From Verrucomicrobiaceae bacterium (GTDB taxonomy: Bacteria; Verrucomicrobiota; Verrucomicrobiia; Verrucomicrobiales; Verrucomicrobiaceae): a DNA stretch of 15,632 nt. Position numbers and translations under genes: made by a program. The stretch lies in the NCBI GenBank assembly GCA_021151605.1, contig JAGKWZ010000116.1:1-15632 (forward strand), read 5' to 3'. Each line of letters begins with the position of its first letter. Position 1 is the first letter of the stretch. The notes under the pieces are model-generated. The model saw only the letters and a list, made by a program, of their open reading frames with translations. It did no database searches and was not told the origin of the DNA. Shown here piece by piece: positions 6,200-13,171 of the stretch.

Positions 6200-6364
6200 A
6201 TGAAAATCATCAGCTTCAAAGGCAACGTCAGTCGATTTCTCCTAGCCGTCTATCTCCTCGTCATTGGGATTATCGATGCCTTTGACATTAGCCTCGGCAA
6301 TCTTGGCGTCCTCGTGCCCATTCTTGCCATCGTCACAGGCATCTTTATTTTGTTGGGCAAATAG
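6200..6364 (+). CDS. Small two-segment membrane protein, unknown
   Basis: The 54 residues MKIISFKGNVSRFLLAVYLL... form two hydrophobic segments (about 11-28 and 35-52) around a short loop DISLGNLG, ending ILLGK. I do not recognise a named family with confidence; its layout resembles other uncharacterised mini membrane proteins of stress islands. ATG 6200 was chosen because the upstream open frame (from 6131) overlaps the DUF3185-like gene and reads as polar filler. It is the last gene of the + strand run and ends 6 bases before the opposing MFS gene's stop; I see no terminator in the gap. Confidence 0.7.
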   Translation: MKIISFKGNVSRFLLAVYLLVIGIIDAFDISLGNLGVLVPILAIVTGIFILLGK

Positions 6365-6370
6365 ATCTCA

Positions 6371-7681
6371 TCAGATCGCCAACTCTTCGATTGCGGGTTT
6401 TTCGGCATTCACGAAGAAGGCAAAAATGCCAGCTAACACAAAGGCACCCGCACAGAGCCAGATACCTTCGTGATAATCGTTGTTTGTGTCGTAAGCTTTG
6501 AGCACACCCGTAAAAAGCATGGGCATGATGGCCGCCCCGAAATTCCCCCACATGTTACACCAGCCGAAGAGCTGGGCCTGATGCCGCCCACTAATGTCCT
6601 GCATCGTCGTCCACATGGCGGGAAGACCAAAATCGGCAAAAAATGTGGCAAGGCCAAACCACACAGTGGCTAGCCAGGGTGACTCTGTGCTTATCGCGAC
6701 GAAATAGAGCGCAGCAGCGATGAACTTCGACACAGACATAGGCAGCATGCGACCCATACGCTTGCCCAAACGACGAGAGAGGTAATCAGTCATCCAACCG
6801 CCGACTGGCATACCAATGATACCGATGGCGAGGGCGACACTGGTCATGGTGCCACTGAGTTTGTCTCCCACATGAAGCACGACTTTCAGATAATCGCCCA
6901 GCGAAAGCACGAGAAAGGCCCAGCCGATGTTGGTGAAAAATTGCGTACCGTTGGACATCCAGAGGTTGTGACTCTTCCAAGCTCCCGACCAGGGGAAACT
7001 ACGCACTGCGCGTGGATCAGGCTTGAAGGCCCCACGCCCCTCCGCTAGCAACGCGATCTCGGCTTCATTACAGCGTGGATGCTGCCGAGGGTGTTCGCGG
7101 AAAACGTGCCAGTAGAGCAACGCGACAAACAAGCCGACGCCACCATAGATCCAGCCCGCAAATCGCCAGTCTCCCGCCATGAGGATGACGTAGATAGTCA
7201 GCATCGGAGCAGCAGCGCCACCCACGCGCCCCCCCCAAGTGATGGCGCTGCTGGCGAAGCCTCGATTTTCAATGTGTGCCCAGCGGGTCATGAGACCGCT
7301 ACTGGCAGGGTAGTAACCAGCCTCCGCGAGACCACAGCCAAATCTCACGAGCATGAGACTGAGGAATCCCGTGCAGAAGCCTGTGCCCAGGGTGAATATC
7401 GACCACGCAGCAATATAAAACGAAATCAAAATGCGTGCTCCATAACGATCACTCAACCAGCCAGCGGGGACCTGCGCGAGCGCGTAAGCCCAGAAGAAAG
7501 CCCCTTTGATCAGGTCCTTTTGTTCCTGGCTAAGTGGAATGCTTTTCGAGAACGAATCTGACTTGATGATCTCCGCCAGACAGATGCGGTCGAGATACAT
7601 CAAAAATGCCACAAGCGTCGCAGTGGCGATGATCTGATGACGAACATTTGTGGGCTGAGAGGCGAGGTTCACAGCTCTCAT
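6371..7681 (-). CDS. MFS transporter (anion:cation symporter-like)
   Basis: This 436-residue protein has about 12 hydrophobic segments in two halves, typical of the major facilitator superfamily. The first membrane segment holds FLMYLDRIC, like the 'YLDR' of the anion:cation symporter group (hexuronate, glucarate and phthalate carriers). The loop after segment 2 is GWLSDRYGAR (residues 74-83), the MFS 'G-x-L-x-D-r-x-G-x-R' signature. The second half repeats it weakly as GGWMTDYLSRRLGKR. The likely substrate is an organic anion such as a sugar acid, taken up with protons or Na+ across the inner membrane; this is inferred from the family. It starts at ATG 7681 without a visible Shine-Dalgarno. 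It is transcribed towards the stress island and shows no functional tie to it. Confidence 0.87.
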   Translation of the reverse strand: MRAVNLASQPTNVRHQIIATATLVAFLMYLDRICLAEIIKSDSFSKSIPLSQEQKDLIKGAFFWAYALAQVPAGWLSDRYGARILISFYIAAWSIFTLGTGFCTGFLSLMLVRFGCGLAEAGYYPASSGLMTRWAHIENRGFASSAITWGGRVGGAAAPMLTIYVILMAGDWRFAGWIYGGVGLFVALLYWHVFREHPRQHPRCNEAEIALLAEGRGAFKPDPRAVRSFPWSGAWKSHNLWMSNGTQFFTNIGWAFLVLSLGDYLKVVLHVGDKLSGTMTSVALAIGIIGMPVGGWMTDYLSRRLGKRMGRMLPMSVSKFIAAALYFVAISTESPWLATVWFGLATFFADFGLPAMWTTMQDISGRHQAQLFGWCNMWGNFGAAIMPMLFTGVLKAYDTNNDYHEGIWLCAGAFVLAGIFAFFVNAEKPAIEELAI

Positions 7682-7777
7682 AACGCCAGATAGGGGAGGT
7701 TTCTGCCGAATGTAAATTTTAGCCGACTACCTTTCTCCAATCAGCAAGCCTAATATGTGGTGGGAAACAGCAAATTT

Positions 7778-7806
7778 GGGGAAGATCTGCCTGCAGAAAA
7801 ATCCCC
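7778..7806 (-). terminator. Hairpin between the orphan membrane protein gene and the MFS gene
   Basis: GGGGA (7778-7782) pairs with TCCCC (7802-7806). Inside, TCTGC (7786-7790) pairs with GCAGA (7793-7797) around a CT loop. Read on the - strand it lies 20 bases past the stop of the 140-residue protein gene and ahead of the MFS gene. It lacks a strong T run, so it may be a weak terminator or an RNA processing structure. Confidence 0.35.
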
Positions 7807-7825
7807 ATTCAACCTAGCAGTAGGC

Positions 7826-8248
7826 TCAGTAAAGCAACATGTGTATCTCGCGATCCGTAAGCTGTGAGGTATCCTGAACTGCAAGGAGGTCTCCCATAGT
7901 TTCAAGGTTCTTCCAATCAGTCTCAAATTCGGGCACAAGGAAATCGGCTTCGTTGAGCAGAGCATCTTGATTGACGGGAGGCTTAGCAGCCATCTGGACA
8001 TCGACTTGCGGCACAAGAGTGAGGGAAACACCGACGAGAGCGATCACCGCAGCAACGGCCCAAGCAAGAGGAGCATGACTAAATTCGCGATCCTGCCACC
8101 AACCCTTTAGAATGAAGAACAATCCATGCTCCTGAGGAGTCTGACGCGCTGCACGAACGACGTTTTGGCTGAAATTTGAGCGCAGTTCCACAGACTTGGA
8201 TTTACCAAGTAGGTTCCATAGTGGGTCGTTGGGCGTGAGCGGTTCCAT
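7826..8248 (-). CDS. Orphan single-pass membrane protein, anti-sigma-factor-like architecture
   Basis: This 140-residue protein has a polar N-terminal part (1-58, MEPLTPNDPLWNLLGKSKSVELRS at its start). One membrane segment follows (about 61-80, LAWAVAAVIALVGVSLTL), then an acidic outer part with DALLNEADFLVPEFETDW and a conserved-looking end TDREIHMLLY. I know similar 'DPLWxLLGxAxxVEPxxxFxxNVVRAxR' proteins from Verrucomicrobia, where they often follow an ECF sigma factor gene and may act as membrane-bound anti-sigma factors. Here no sigma-factor gene adjoins it: upstream is the divergent lgt. No zinc-finger anti-sigma motif (HxxxCxxC) is present, so the role is a guess from layout. Confidence 0.65.
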   Translation of the reverse strand: MEPLTPNDPLWNLLGKSKSVELRSNFSQNVVRAARQTPQEHGLFFILKGWWQDREFSHAPLAWAVAAVIALVGVSLTLVPQVDVQMAAKPPVNQDALLNEADFLVPEFETDWKNLETMGDLLAVQDTSQLTDREIHMLLY

Positions 8249-8403
8249 GACGGAGAACTATAACCAGCAGAGACAGGGAAAGTTTCGCCCTCCTCTGAAA
8301 AACCTCAAGGTCTGATCTGGAAATGTCCATGCGGACTGGTAGTCGCATTCCTTTTGCTTGCCGTCCCAGATCGCAGAACCGAATGATAGTGCTTTCTGCA
8401 ACT

Positions 8404-9342
8404 ATGATGATGAATGCCTTTCTCTGCTACCTGCATGATCTCAGCCCCCACCTGATTCGCATCAACGAGTCTATCGCGCTGCATTGGTATGGTCTTGCCT
8501 ATGTCCTTGGCTTTTATCTGACCTATCGGGTGATGATATTTCTCGCTCGGCGCGGGCTTTCAGAGATCAAAGAAGCCCAGGTGGCTGATTTTATTACCCT
8601 GGTTGCGCTTTTCGGTGTCGTGCTGGGTGGCCGCGTTGGCTACATGCTGCTCTATGATTGGGATCAGTTTGTGCAGACGCCTTGGATGATCTTTATGATC
8701 CATCAGGGGGGGATGGCCAGCCACGGCGGGATCGCTGGAGTAGCGTTGTTTTGCCTTTGGTATGCACGACGGCACAAGATTTCATGGACGGGCATCGGCG
8801 ACACATTGGTTTGCGGTGCTCCATTGGGTGTGTTTTGCGGACGAATCGCCAACTTTATCAACGGAGAACTCTTTGGCCGCGTGACTCATGTGCCCTGGGC
8901 CATGAAATTCCCCACCGAGCTTCTGCATGAAGACTTTGTGAAGCAGGGTGGCACGGCAGTTTCACTGCCTTTAAACATTCAGCATAGCCCGGAGATCATC
9001 GAATGGTTCGAGCGAAACGGGGGAGGACGAGCGGAGTTGGAGACTATCTTGCACCCGCGCCATCCCTCACAGCTTTACGAGGCACTAGGAGAGGGCCTGT
9101 TTCTCAGCGCCATCCTGCTAACAGTCCGCATCCTATGTCCGCGTCTGCCTCATGGAGTGCTCACGGGCCTGTTCTTCCTTCTATATGCCTTCGCACGCAT
9201 CTCACTAGAATCGTTGCGACAGCCTGATTCAGGAGCAGAGGCCATTTTAGGCATGACTCGTGGCCAATTTTTCTCTGTGTTCATGGTGCTGATCGGGCTG
9301 GCCTTCATCATTCATGGCTGGCTAAAGGCAAGAAGGGCATAA
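8404..9342 (+). CDS. lgt: Prolipoprotein diacylglyceryl transferase
   Basis: Lgt moves diacylglyceryl from phosphatidylglycerol to the lipobox Cys of prolipoproteins in the inner membrane, the first step of lipoprotein maturation. The 312 residues carry the family pattern: YLHDLSPHLIRI at the N-terminus, WYGLAYVLGF in the first membrane segment, H100-QGGMASHGG (essential His region), the Lgt signature CGRIANFINGELFG (R147 and N150 match E. coli R143 and N146), and HPSQLYEAL. One signature Gly is Ala (GRIAN for GRIGN/GRLGN). A long loop of about 45 residues lies between the signature and HPSQLYE, a longer spacing than in E. coli. Starts are uncertain: three tandem ATGs at 8404-8412, an ATG at 8383, and an open frame back to 8323. 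Homology favours 8404-8410. The gene is divergent from the orphan membrane protein and stands alone. Confidence 0.95.
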   Translation: MMMNAFLCYLHDLSPHLIRINESIALHWYGLAYVLGFYLTYRVMIFLARRGLSEIKEAQVADFITLVALFGVVLGGRVGYMLLYDWDQFVQTPWMIFMIHQGGMASHGGIAGVALFCLWYARRHKISWTGIGDTLVCGAPLGVFCGRIANFINGELFGRVTHVPWAMKFPTELLHEDFVKQGGTAVSLPLNIQHSPEIIEWFERNGGGRAELETILHPRHPSQLYEALGEGLFLSAILLTVRILCPRLPHGVLTGLFFLLYAFARISLESLRQPDSGAEAILGMTRGQFFSVFMVLIGLAFIIHGWLKARRA

Positions 9343-9409
9343 AATTTCTTCCCAAGAAACAAGTCAGTTGCAATCAAGGTGGTTCCCGCCATCATCCGCG
9401 TCCCCAGCC

Positions 9410-9427
9410 GGACAGCTCAAGCTGTCC
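9410..9427. repeat. Palindrome between lgt and tRNA-Pro
   Basis: GGACAGCT (9410-9417) and AGCTGTCC (9420-9427) form a perfect 8-bp inverted repeat with a 2-base CA spacer. GC/GC pairs outside a single mismatch can extend it. No T run follows. It may be a REP-like intergenic element, a Rho-type terminator stem for lgt, or a processing site ahead of the tRNA. Confidence 0.5.
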
Positions 9428-9438
9428 CGCCAAAAGGT

Positions 9439-9515
<77 letters not shown>

Positions 9516-9592
9516 TTCCTCCATCCACGATGTCGGAGTATGTGCTTGAATTTCATCGAGTGACCGGAGTATTCGTCAGTATATCTTACTAC

Positions 9593-10585
9593 ATGCATTT
9601 CGCTCCTCCTAGCTCCCACCGCGCATTCATGGGAGCATCGTGGACACTAGCTCTCTTACTGATAATGGGGCTAGTAGTCGGCTGGAGGCATCACTTCAAA
9701 GTCACTGCCCATAGACGAGCTGTGATGGAAATTGCCGAAAGGTCTGAAAAGGCAAGACAGTCTGAATCACAAAAGAGGCCCAACACAGCGGTGATGGCGG
9801 CACCTGGCACGATCCTGCCCGAATCATCCATGCTTCTTGGCGATGTAGCTCCGATAAAATTTGATCCCTCTGCACGTCTAGTCCCCGAGCGTTCAATCAT
9901 CGAAGTGCTGCCGCTCGTGAATGCCAGCAGCGTCCTCTCCGAGGCCTCTCAGCTCATTCAAAAGTACAACGAAACTCCAAACTGGCAGGACAGGCTGAAA
10001 TACGTGTTTGAACCCGAGCGTGTGCGAGGCCTCATGGAGGACTACTATGAGCAGCAGAATGGCGTGGATCCCGTCATAGGCGCCCCGATTGACCAGGGAC
10101 GTTTCCGTATTAATGGCACGGAGGTCGTGGTCTTGACTTACCGCGGGGCCAGAACGGATGGAAAACTTGAAATCGCGCTTCGTCGGGCCGGTGGTGACCG
10201 TCTCCTCATAGACTGGGAGAGCTTCGTCGGCTATGGCGAGAGAACCTTTGCTGAGCTCACTCGCTCGCGCCCCACAGAACCAGTACTGATCCGTGCACTC
10301 GTAGAACTGGATGATTATTACAACTTTGAGTTCAATGACGAAACCAAGTTCATCTCGCTCAAGCTCAGCTCACCGGATGGAGCCAGTTACGTCAATGCCT
10401 ACTGTGAACGTGAAAGTGATATGGGCAGATGGCTCAGTGACGATCTTGGCAGCGGCCCGGATAACTCGTTGATCAAAGGCTACTCCGTTTGGGTGAGCTA
10501 CCCGGCAAACGCCCAGTCGGGTCGTTGCTTGCAGCTAGTCCAAATACCAGCTGGTCGCTGGCTGATCCTACCGCAGAAAAATTAG
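9593..10585 (+). CDS. Membrane-anchored protein of unknown function
   Basis: The protein is 330 residues from this start. One membrane segment near the N-terminus (about 15-31, SWTLALLLIMGLVVGW) is followed by a basic, probably coiled stretch (RHHFKVTAHRRAVMEIAERSEK) and a soluble part from about residue 90. That part contains LVNASSVLSEASQLIQKYNETPNWQDRLKYVFEPERVRGLMEDYYE, WESFVGYGERTFAEL and VSYPANAQSGRCLQLVQIPAGRWLI. I do not recognise the family; similar proteins with a short WQxRLxYVxxPxRVxPLMxxYY-like segment occur in Verrucomicrobia. The start is uncertain: ATG 9530 and 9629 are alternatives, and none has a Shine-Dalgarno. An open frame reaching into the tRNA (9467) is chance. It converges on the sulfatase gene with 27 bases between. 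Confidence 0.75.
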   Translation: MHFAPPSSHRAFMGASWTLALLLIMGLVVGWRHHFKVTAHRRAVMEIAERSEKARQSESQKRPNTAVMAAPGTILPESSMLLGDVAPIKFDPSARLVPERSIIEVLPLVNASSVLSEASQLIQKYNETPNWQDRLKYVFEPERVRGLMEDYYEQQNGVDPVIGAPIDQGRFRINGTEVVVLTYRGARTDGKLEIALRRAGGDRLLIDWESFVGYGERTFAELTRSRPTEPVLIRALVELDDYYNFEFNDETKFISLKLSSPDGASYVNAYCERESDMGRWLSDDLGSGPDNSLIKGYSVWVSYPANAQSGRCLQLVQIPAGRWLILPQKN

Positions 10586-10612
10586 CCACCGAAGCTTGCC
10601 TCTCATGCTAAG

Positions 10613-12037
10613 TCATTCGGCACGGCCGGCCTCACGACTGCCGGTCCCTCGGGGCAGCTTCAAGAGACTGTCACCTAGCTCTGCGCGGATGCTTTTGGCA
10701 TATTTTTGCAAGCTTTCGACTTCTCCCGGAAACTGCACGGCAACATTCTTCGATTCACTCACATCGGAGTAGAGATCGTAAAGTTCAGGCTGATCGATCT
10801 TTACTTGCTTATAGAGGATCGGGATACCTCCACTGGCTTTGGGCAGGCCAGGTGGCAAAGCGCGGTAACTGTGCGGCAGCTGAAGCTTCCAACGCCCGTC
10901 GCCACTTGTGATGGCCTGAAGCTGATTCTGCTCATAGTAGAAAGCATAGAATTCATGCGGATTCCTCGCGCCATTTGCGCCCGTGATAATAGGCCAGCAG
11001 TTGAGTCCATCGATCTTGTGATCGGGCAGTTTAGCTTCGATGACACTGGCGATGGTGGGCAAGACATCAATCGTCATCATCATCGAATCCGACGTCGTGC
11101 CCGCAGGGATCTTGCCGGGCCATTTCATGATGCCAGGAACCCGTGTGCCGCCCTCCCAGCATGTGCCTTTCCCTTCACGTAGAGGCCCCGCACTGCCAGC
11201 GTGTTCACCGTAGGAAAGCCAAGGACCATTGTCTGATGAAAAGATGACCCAAGTATTGTCCTCAAGGCCATGTTTCCTCAAAGCCTCCATGATCTGACCG
11301 ACGGACCAATCAACTTCGAGCATGACATCGGCGAACAGTCCCCTGCCCGATTTGCCTTTGAACTTCTCACTCACAAACAAAGGCACATGCACCATGCTAT
11401 GAGCCAGATAGAGGAAGAATGGTTTGTCTTTGTTCTTCTCGATAAAGCGAACGCTACGAGTCGTGTAGTCCGTGGTGAGATGGGTTTGGTCTTCAGGAGT
11501 GATCTCTTCGTCCACGACATGATCATTTTCGACCATGGGGAGCTTCGGATATGCACCCTTTTTCGCCTGTGGATGGAAGGGCCACATGTCGTTCGAATAT
11601 GGGATGCCATAGTATTGATCGAAACCGTGCTTCAAGGGAAGGAACTGAGGCAGAGAACCGAGATGCCATTTGCCCACAGCGGCAGTGGCGTAGCCCTTTT
11701 GCTTCACGACCTCGGCGATGGTCATCTCATCGGCATGAATGCCATGTTTTGACGAAGGTCCAAGGGCACCGTGAATGCCGACACGATTCGGGTAGCAGCC
11801 AGTAAGCAGTGCGGTGCGCGAAGCTGAGCATACGGGCTGCGCAACATGGAAGTTCGTGAACTTTCGCCCCTCTGCCGCAAGCCGATCAATGTTCGGTGTC
11901 TCATAGCCCTGAGCACCAAAGCAGCTCAAATCTGCATAGCCCATATCATCCATGAAGATAATGACAATATTCGGTGTGGCTGAGAAGGTCGAAACCGAGC
12001 TGAGGAGGAAGATGGCAAATGCCGTCAAAAAGCGCAT
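10613..12037 (-). CDS. Secreted formylglycine-dependent sulfatase (arylsulfatase family)
   Basis: The 474 residues include a signal peptide (MRFLTAFAIFLLSSVSTFSA) and a sulfatase domain. Seen in order: metal-binding D30-D31 (IIFMDDMGYADL); C70-S-A-S-R74, the C-x-[P/A]-x-R motif whose Cys is oxidised to formylglycine; G122-K123-W-H125-LG, the second signature; HSMVHVPLF; and SSDNGPW, supplying the later metal-binding Asp/Asn. It should hydrolyse sulfate esters, probably of polysaccharides, in the periplasm or outside; large sulfatase sets are typical of Verrucomicrobia and Planctomycetes. It needs a sulfatase-maturating enzyme not found here. The frame opens with a GTG at 12061, but ATG 12037 gives the signal peptide and has AGGGG just upstream. 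The final residues (RGTGSREAGRAE) fall in a GC-rich palindromic stretch. It is divergent from the S11 homologue. Confidence 0.93.
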   Translation of the reverse strand: MRFLTAFAIFLLSSVSTFSATPNIVIIFMDDMGYADLSCFGAQGYETPNIDRLAAEGRKFTNFHVAQPVCSASRTALLTGCYPNRVGIHGALGPSSKHGIHADEMTIAEVVKQKGYATAAVGKWHLGSLPQFLPLKHGFDQYYGIPYSNDMWPFHPQAKKGAYPKLPMVENDHVVDEEITPEDQTHLTTDYTTRSVRFIEKNKDKPFFLYLAHSMVHVPLFVSEKFKGKSGRGLFADVMLEVDWSVGQIMEALRKHGLEDNTWVIFSSDNGPWLSYGEHAGSAGPLREGKGTCWEGGTRVPGIMKWPGKIPAGTTSDSMMMTIDVLPTIASVIEAKLPDHKIDGLNCWPIITGANGARNPHEFYAFYYEQNQLQAITSGDGRWKLQLPHSYRALPPGLPKASGGIPILYKQVKIDQPELYDLYSDVSESKNVAVQFPGEVESLQKYAKSIRAELGDSLLKLPRGTGSREAGRAE

Positions 12038-12067
12038 GACACCCCTGAACGGACCAAGCACAGCCGG

Positions 12068-12092
12068 TCATTCGATTTTCATCATCGAATGA
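12068..12092. promoter_or_regulatory. Perfect 9-bp inverted repeat in the sulfatase/S11-homologue divergent region
   Basis: TCATTCGAT (12068-12076) and ATCGAATGA (12084-12092) are exact reverse complements with a 7-base spacer. It lies 30 bases before the sulfatase start and about 70 before the S11 homologue start. The genes are divergent, so a terminator is unlikely and an operator for a dimeric regulator is a reasonable reading. No regulator gene is adjacent. Confidence 0.5.
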
Positions 12093-12161
12093 GGTTGGGA
12101 CTCAGTGTGTGGAATCCAGTGTTGCCCCGGAGGAAAGCTCTGCTAACGAAGAAGCACTACT

Positions 12162-13124
12162 ATGCATCGCAGAATCCGTTCACGGTTCACCCCCCTCGCC
12201 GCGATTTTCGCCGGAATTGTCATGGTTACTAGCCATCAGGCCATGGCTCAGTCCTCCGTCATTGTGGTGGATAGCTTCAACCGCAAAGTACACGTCGCTG
12301 GAGATGCCAACAGCCGCCGCCCAGTCGGCGGTCTAGCTAAGATCGCCACAGGAATGGTGGCACTGGACTGGTCCGTGGCCTCCAAGGTCGGTGTCAACAT
12401 CCTCGCACCCGTGCCAGCCTACGCCCGGCAGATGGCAGGCATCAATCTTTTGGGCTTACAGCCGGGAGACAAATTGACCATCCGAGATCTCATTTACGCC
12501 ACCATGATGGGTGGAGACGATCTCGCTGCGATCAGCCTGGCAGACTTCGTCGGGCGTGATCACCTGTATCGGCTCGGAAGACAGGGAGATCCGCTGGTGG
12601 AGTTCGTTCGTCAGATGAATCAGCTTGCCGCACGCGAGGGGGCAACAGCAACACGTTTTCAGAATCCACACGGCTACGAAAACACCCGCACGCCCGGCCT
12701 TTCCACGGCGGCAGACATCGCACGCCTGACCCTCTACGCCGTGTCTCGCCCAGCCATGAGCTTCTACACCAATCAAGGAACACGAAACGTCACCATCTAC
12801 CGAGGTGGCCAGCAGCTATCGGTGCCTGTGAATAACACGAACGCACTACTGGGCGTCTCCGGCATCGACGGCGTCAAGGCCACCGCCACTCCACGTGCGG
12901 GCGGATGCGCAGCCATCTCTGCTGAGCGTCCTTCTTCAGTCTATAAACAGGCGGATGGCAGCAGCCTAATCTACAGGCATCGTCTGGTAGTCGTGGTCAT
13001 CGGCTCTTCGAATCCCTTTGGTGAAGCCAAGGCTCTCCTCGATCAAGGCTGGAATGCCTACAACCGCTGGATCGCCGCTGGTCGTCCCATCGCGGACAAG
13101 CGTCAATTGCTAAACAACTTCTAG
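12162..13124 (+). CDS. S11 (D-Ala-D-Ala carboxypeptidase-fold) homologue, probable pseudoenzyme
   Basis: This 320-residue exported protein (signal peptide to AMA at about residue 29) follows the S11 family, penicillin-binding D-Ala-D-Ala carboxypeptidases, along its length. Matching landmarks include RRPVGGLAKIATGMVALDW, GLQPGDKLTIRDLIYATMM, FQNPHGYE...TPGLSTAADIARL, NTNALLGVSGIDGVK and AGGCAAISAERP. All three active-site motifs are changed. S-x-x-K reads G57-L-A-K60, with no nucleophile Ser. S-x-N reads G118-D-D120. K-T-G reads K239-A-T241. It therefore should not cleave or acylate by the family's mechanism, and may instead bind peptidoglycan or regulate other PBPs (inference). The frame is intact and codon use looks normal, so it is not a decayed gene. 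ATG 12162 is the first start after an in-frame TAA at 12144. A strong GGAGGAAAG at 12129-12137 is too far upstream to serve it. Only 47 bases separate it from the phosphofructokinase gene. Confidence 0.85.
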   Translation: MHRRIRSRFTPLAAIFAGIVMVTSHQAMAQSSVIVVDSFNRKVHVAGDANSRRPVGGLAKIATGMVALDWSVASKVGVNILAPVPAYARQMAGINLLGLQPGDKLTIRDLIYATMMGGDDLAAISLADFVGRDHLYRLGRQGDPLVEFVRQMNQLAAREGATATRFQNPHGYENTRTPGLSTAADIARLTLYAVSRPAMSFYTNQGTRNVTIYRGGQQLSVPVNNTNALLGVSGIDGVKATATPRAGGCAAISAERPSSVYKQADGSSLIYRHRLVVVVIGSSNPFGEAKALLDQGWNAYNRWIAAGRPIADKRQLLNNF

Positions 13125-13171
13125 CACTCGGCTTGCTTCCTCCCATTTAACCATCCCTCAACTCTAATCAC

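Noticed and set aside
7079..7561. 160-codon + strand open frame
   Set aside because: It is antisense to the MFS transporter. The translation is charged and patternless while the - strand reads as clear membrane helices.
11270..11752. 160-codon + strand open frame (also 10706-11182)
   Set aside because: Both are shadows of the sulfatase, which has intact signature motifs on the - strand.
12129..12137. GGAGGAAAG as ribosome binding site for the S11 homologue
   Set aside because: It is 24 bases before ATG 12162, and an in-frame TAA at 12144 rules out an earlier start of that frame. No convincing small gene follows it.
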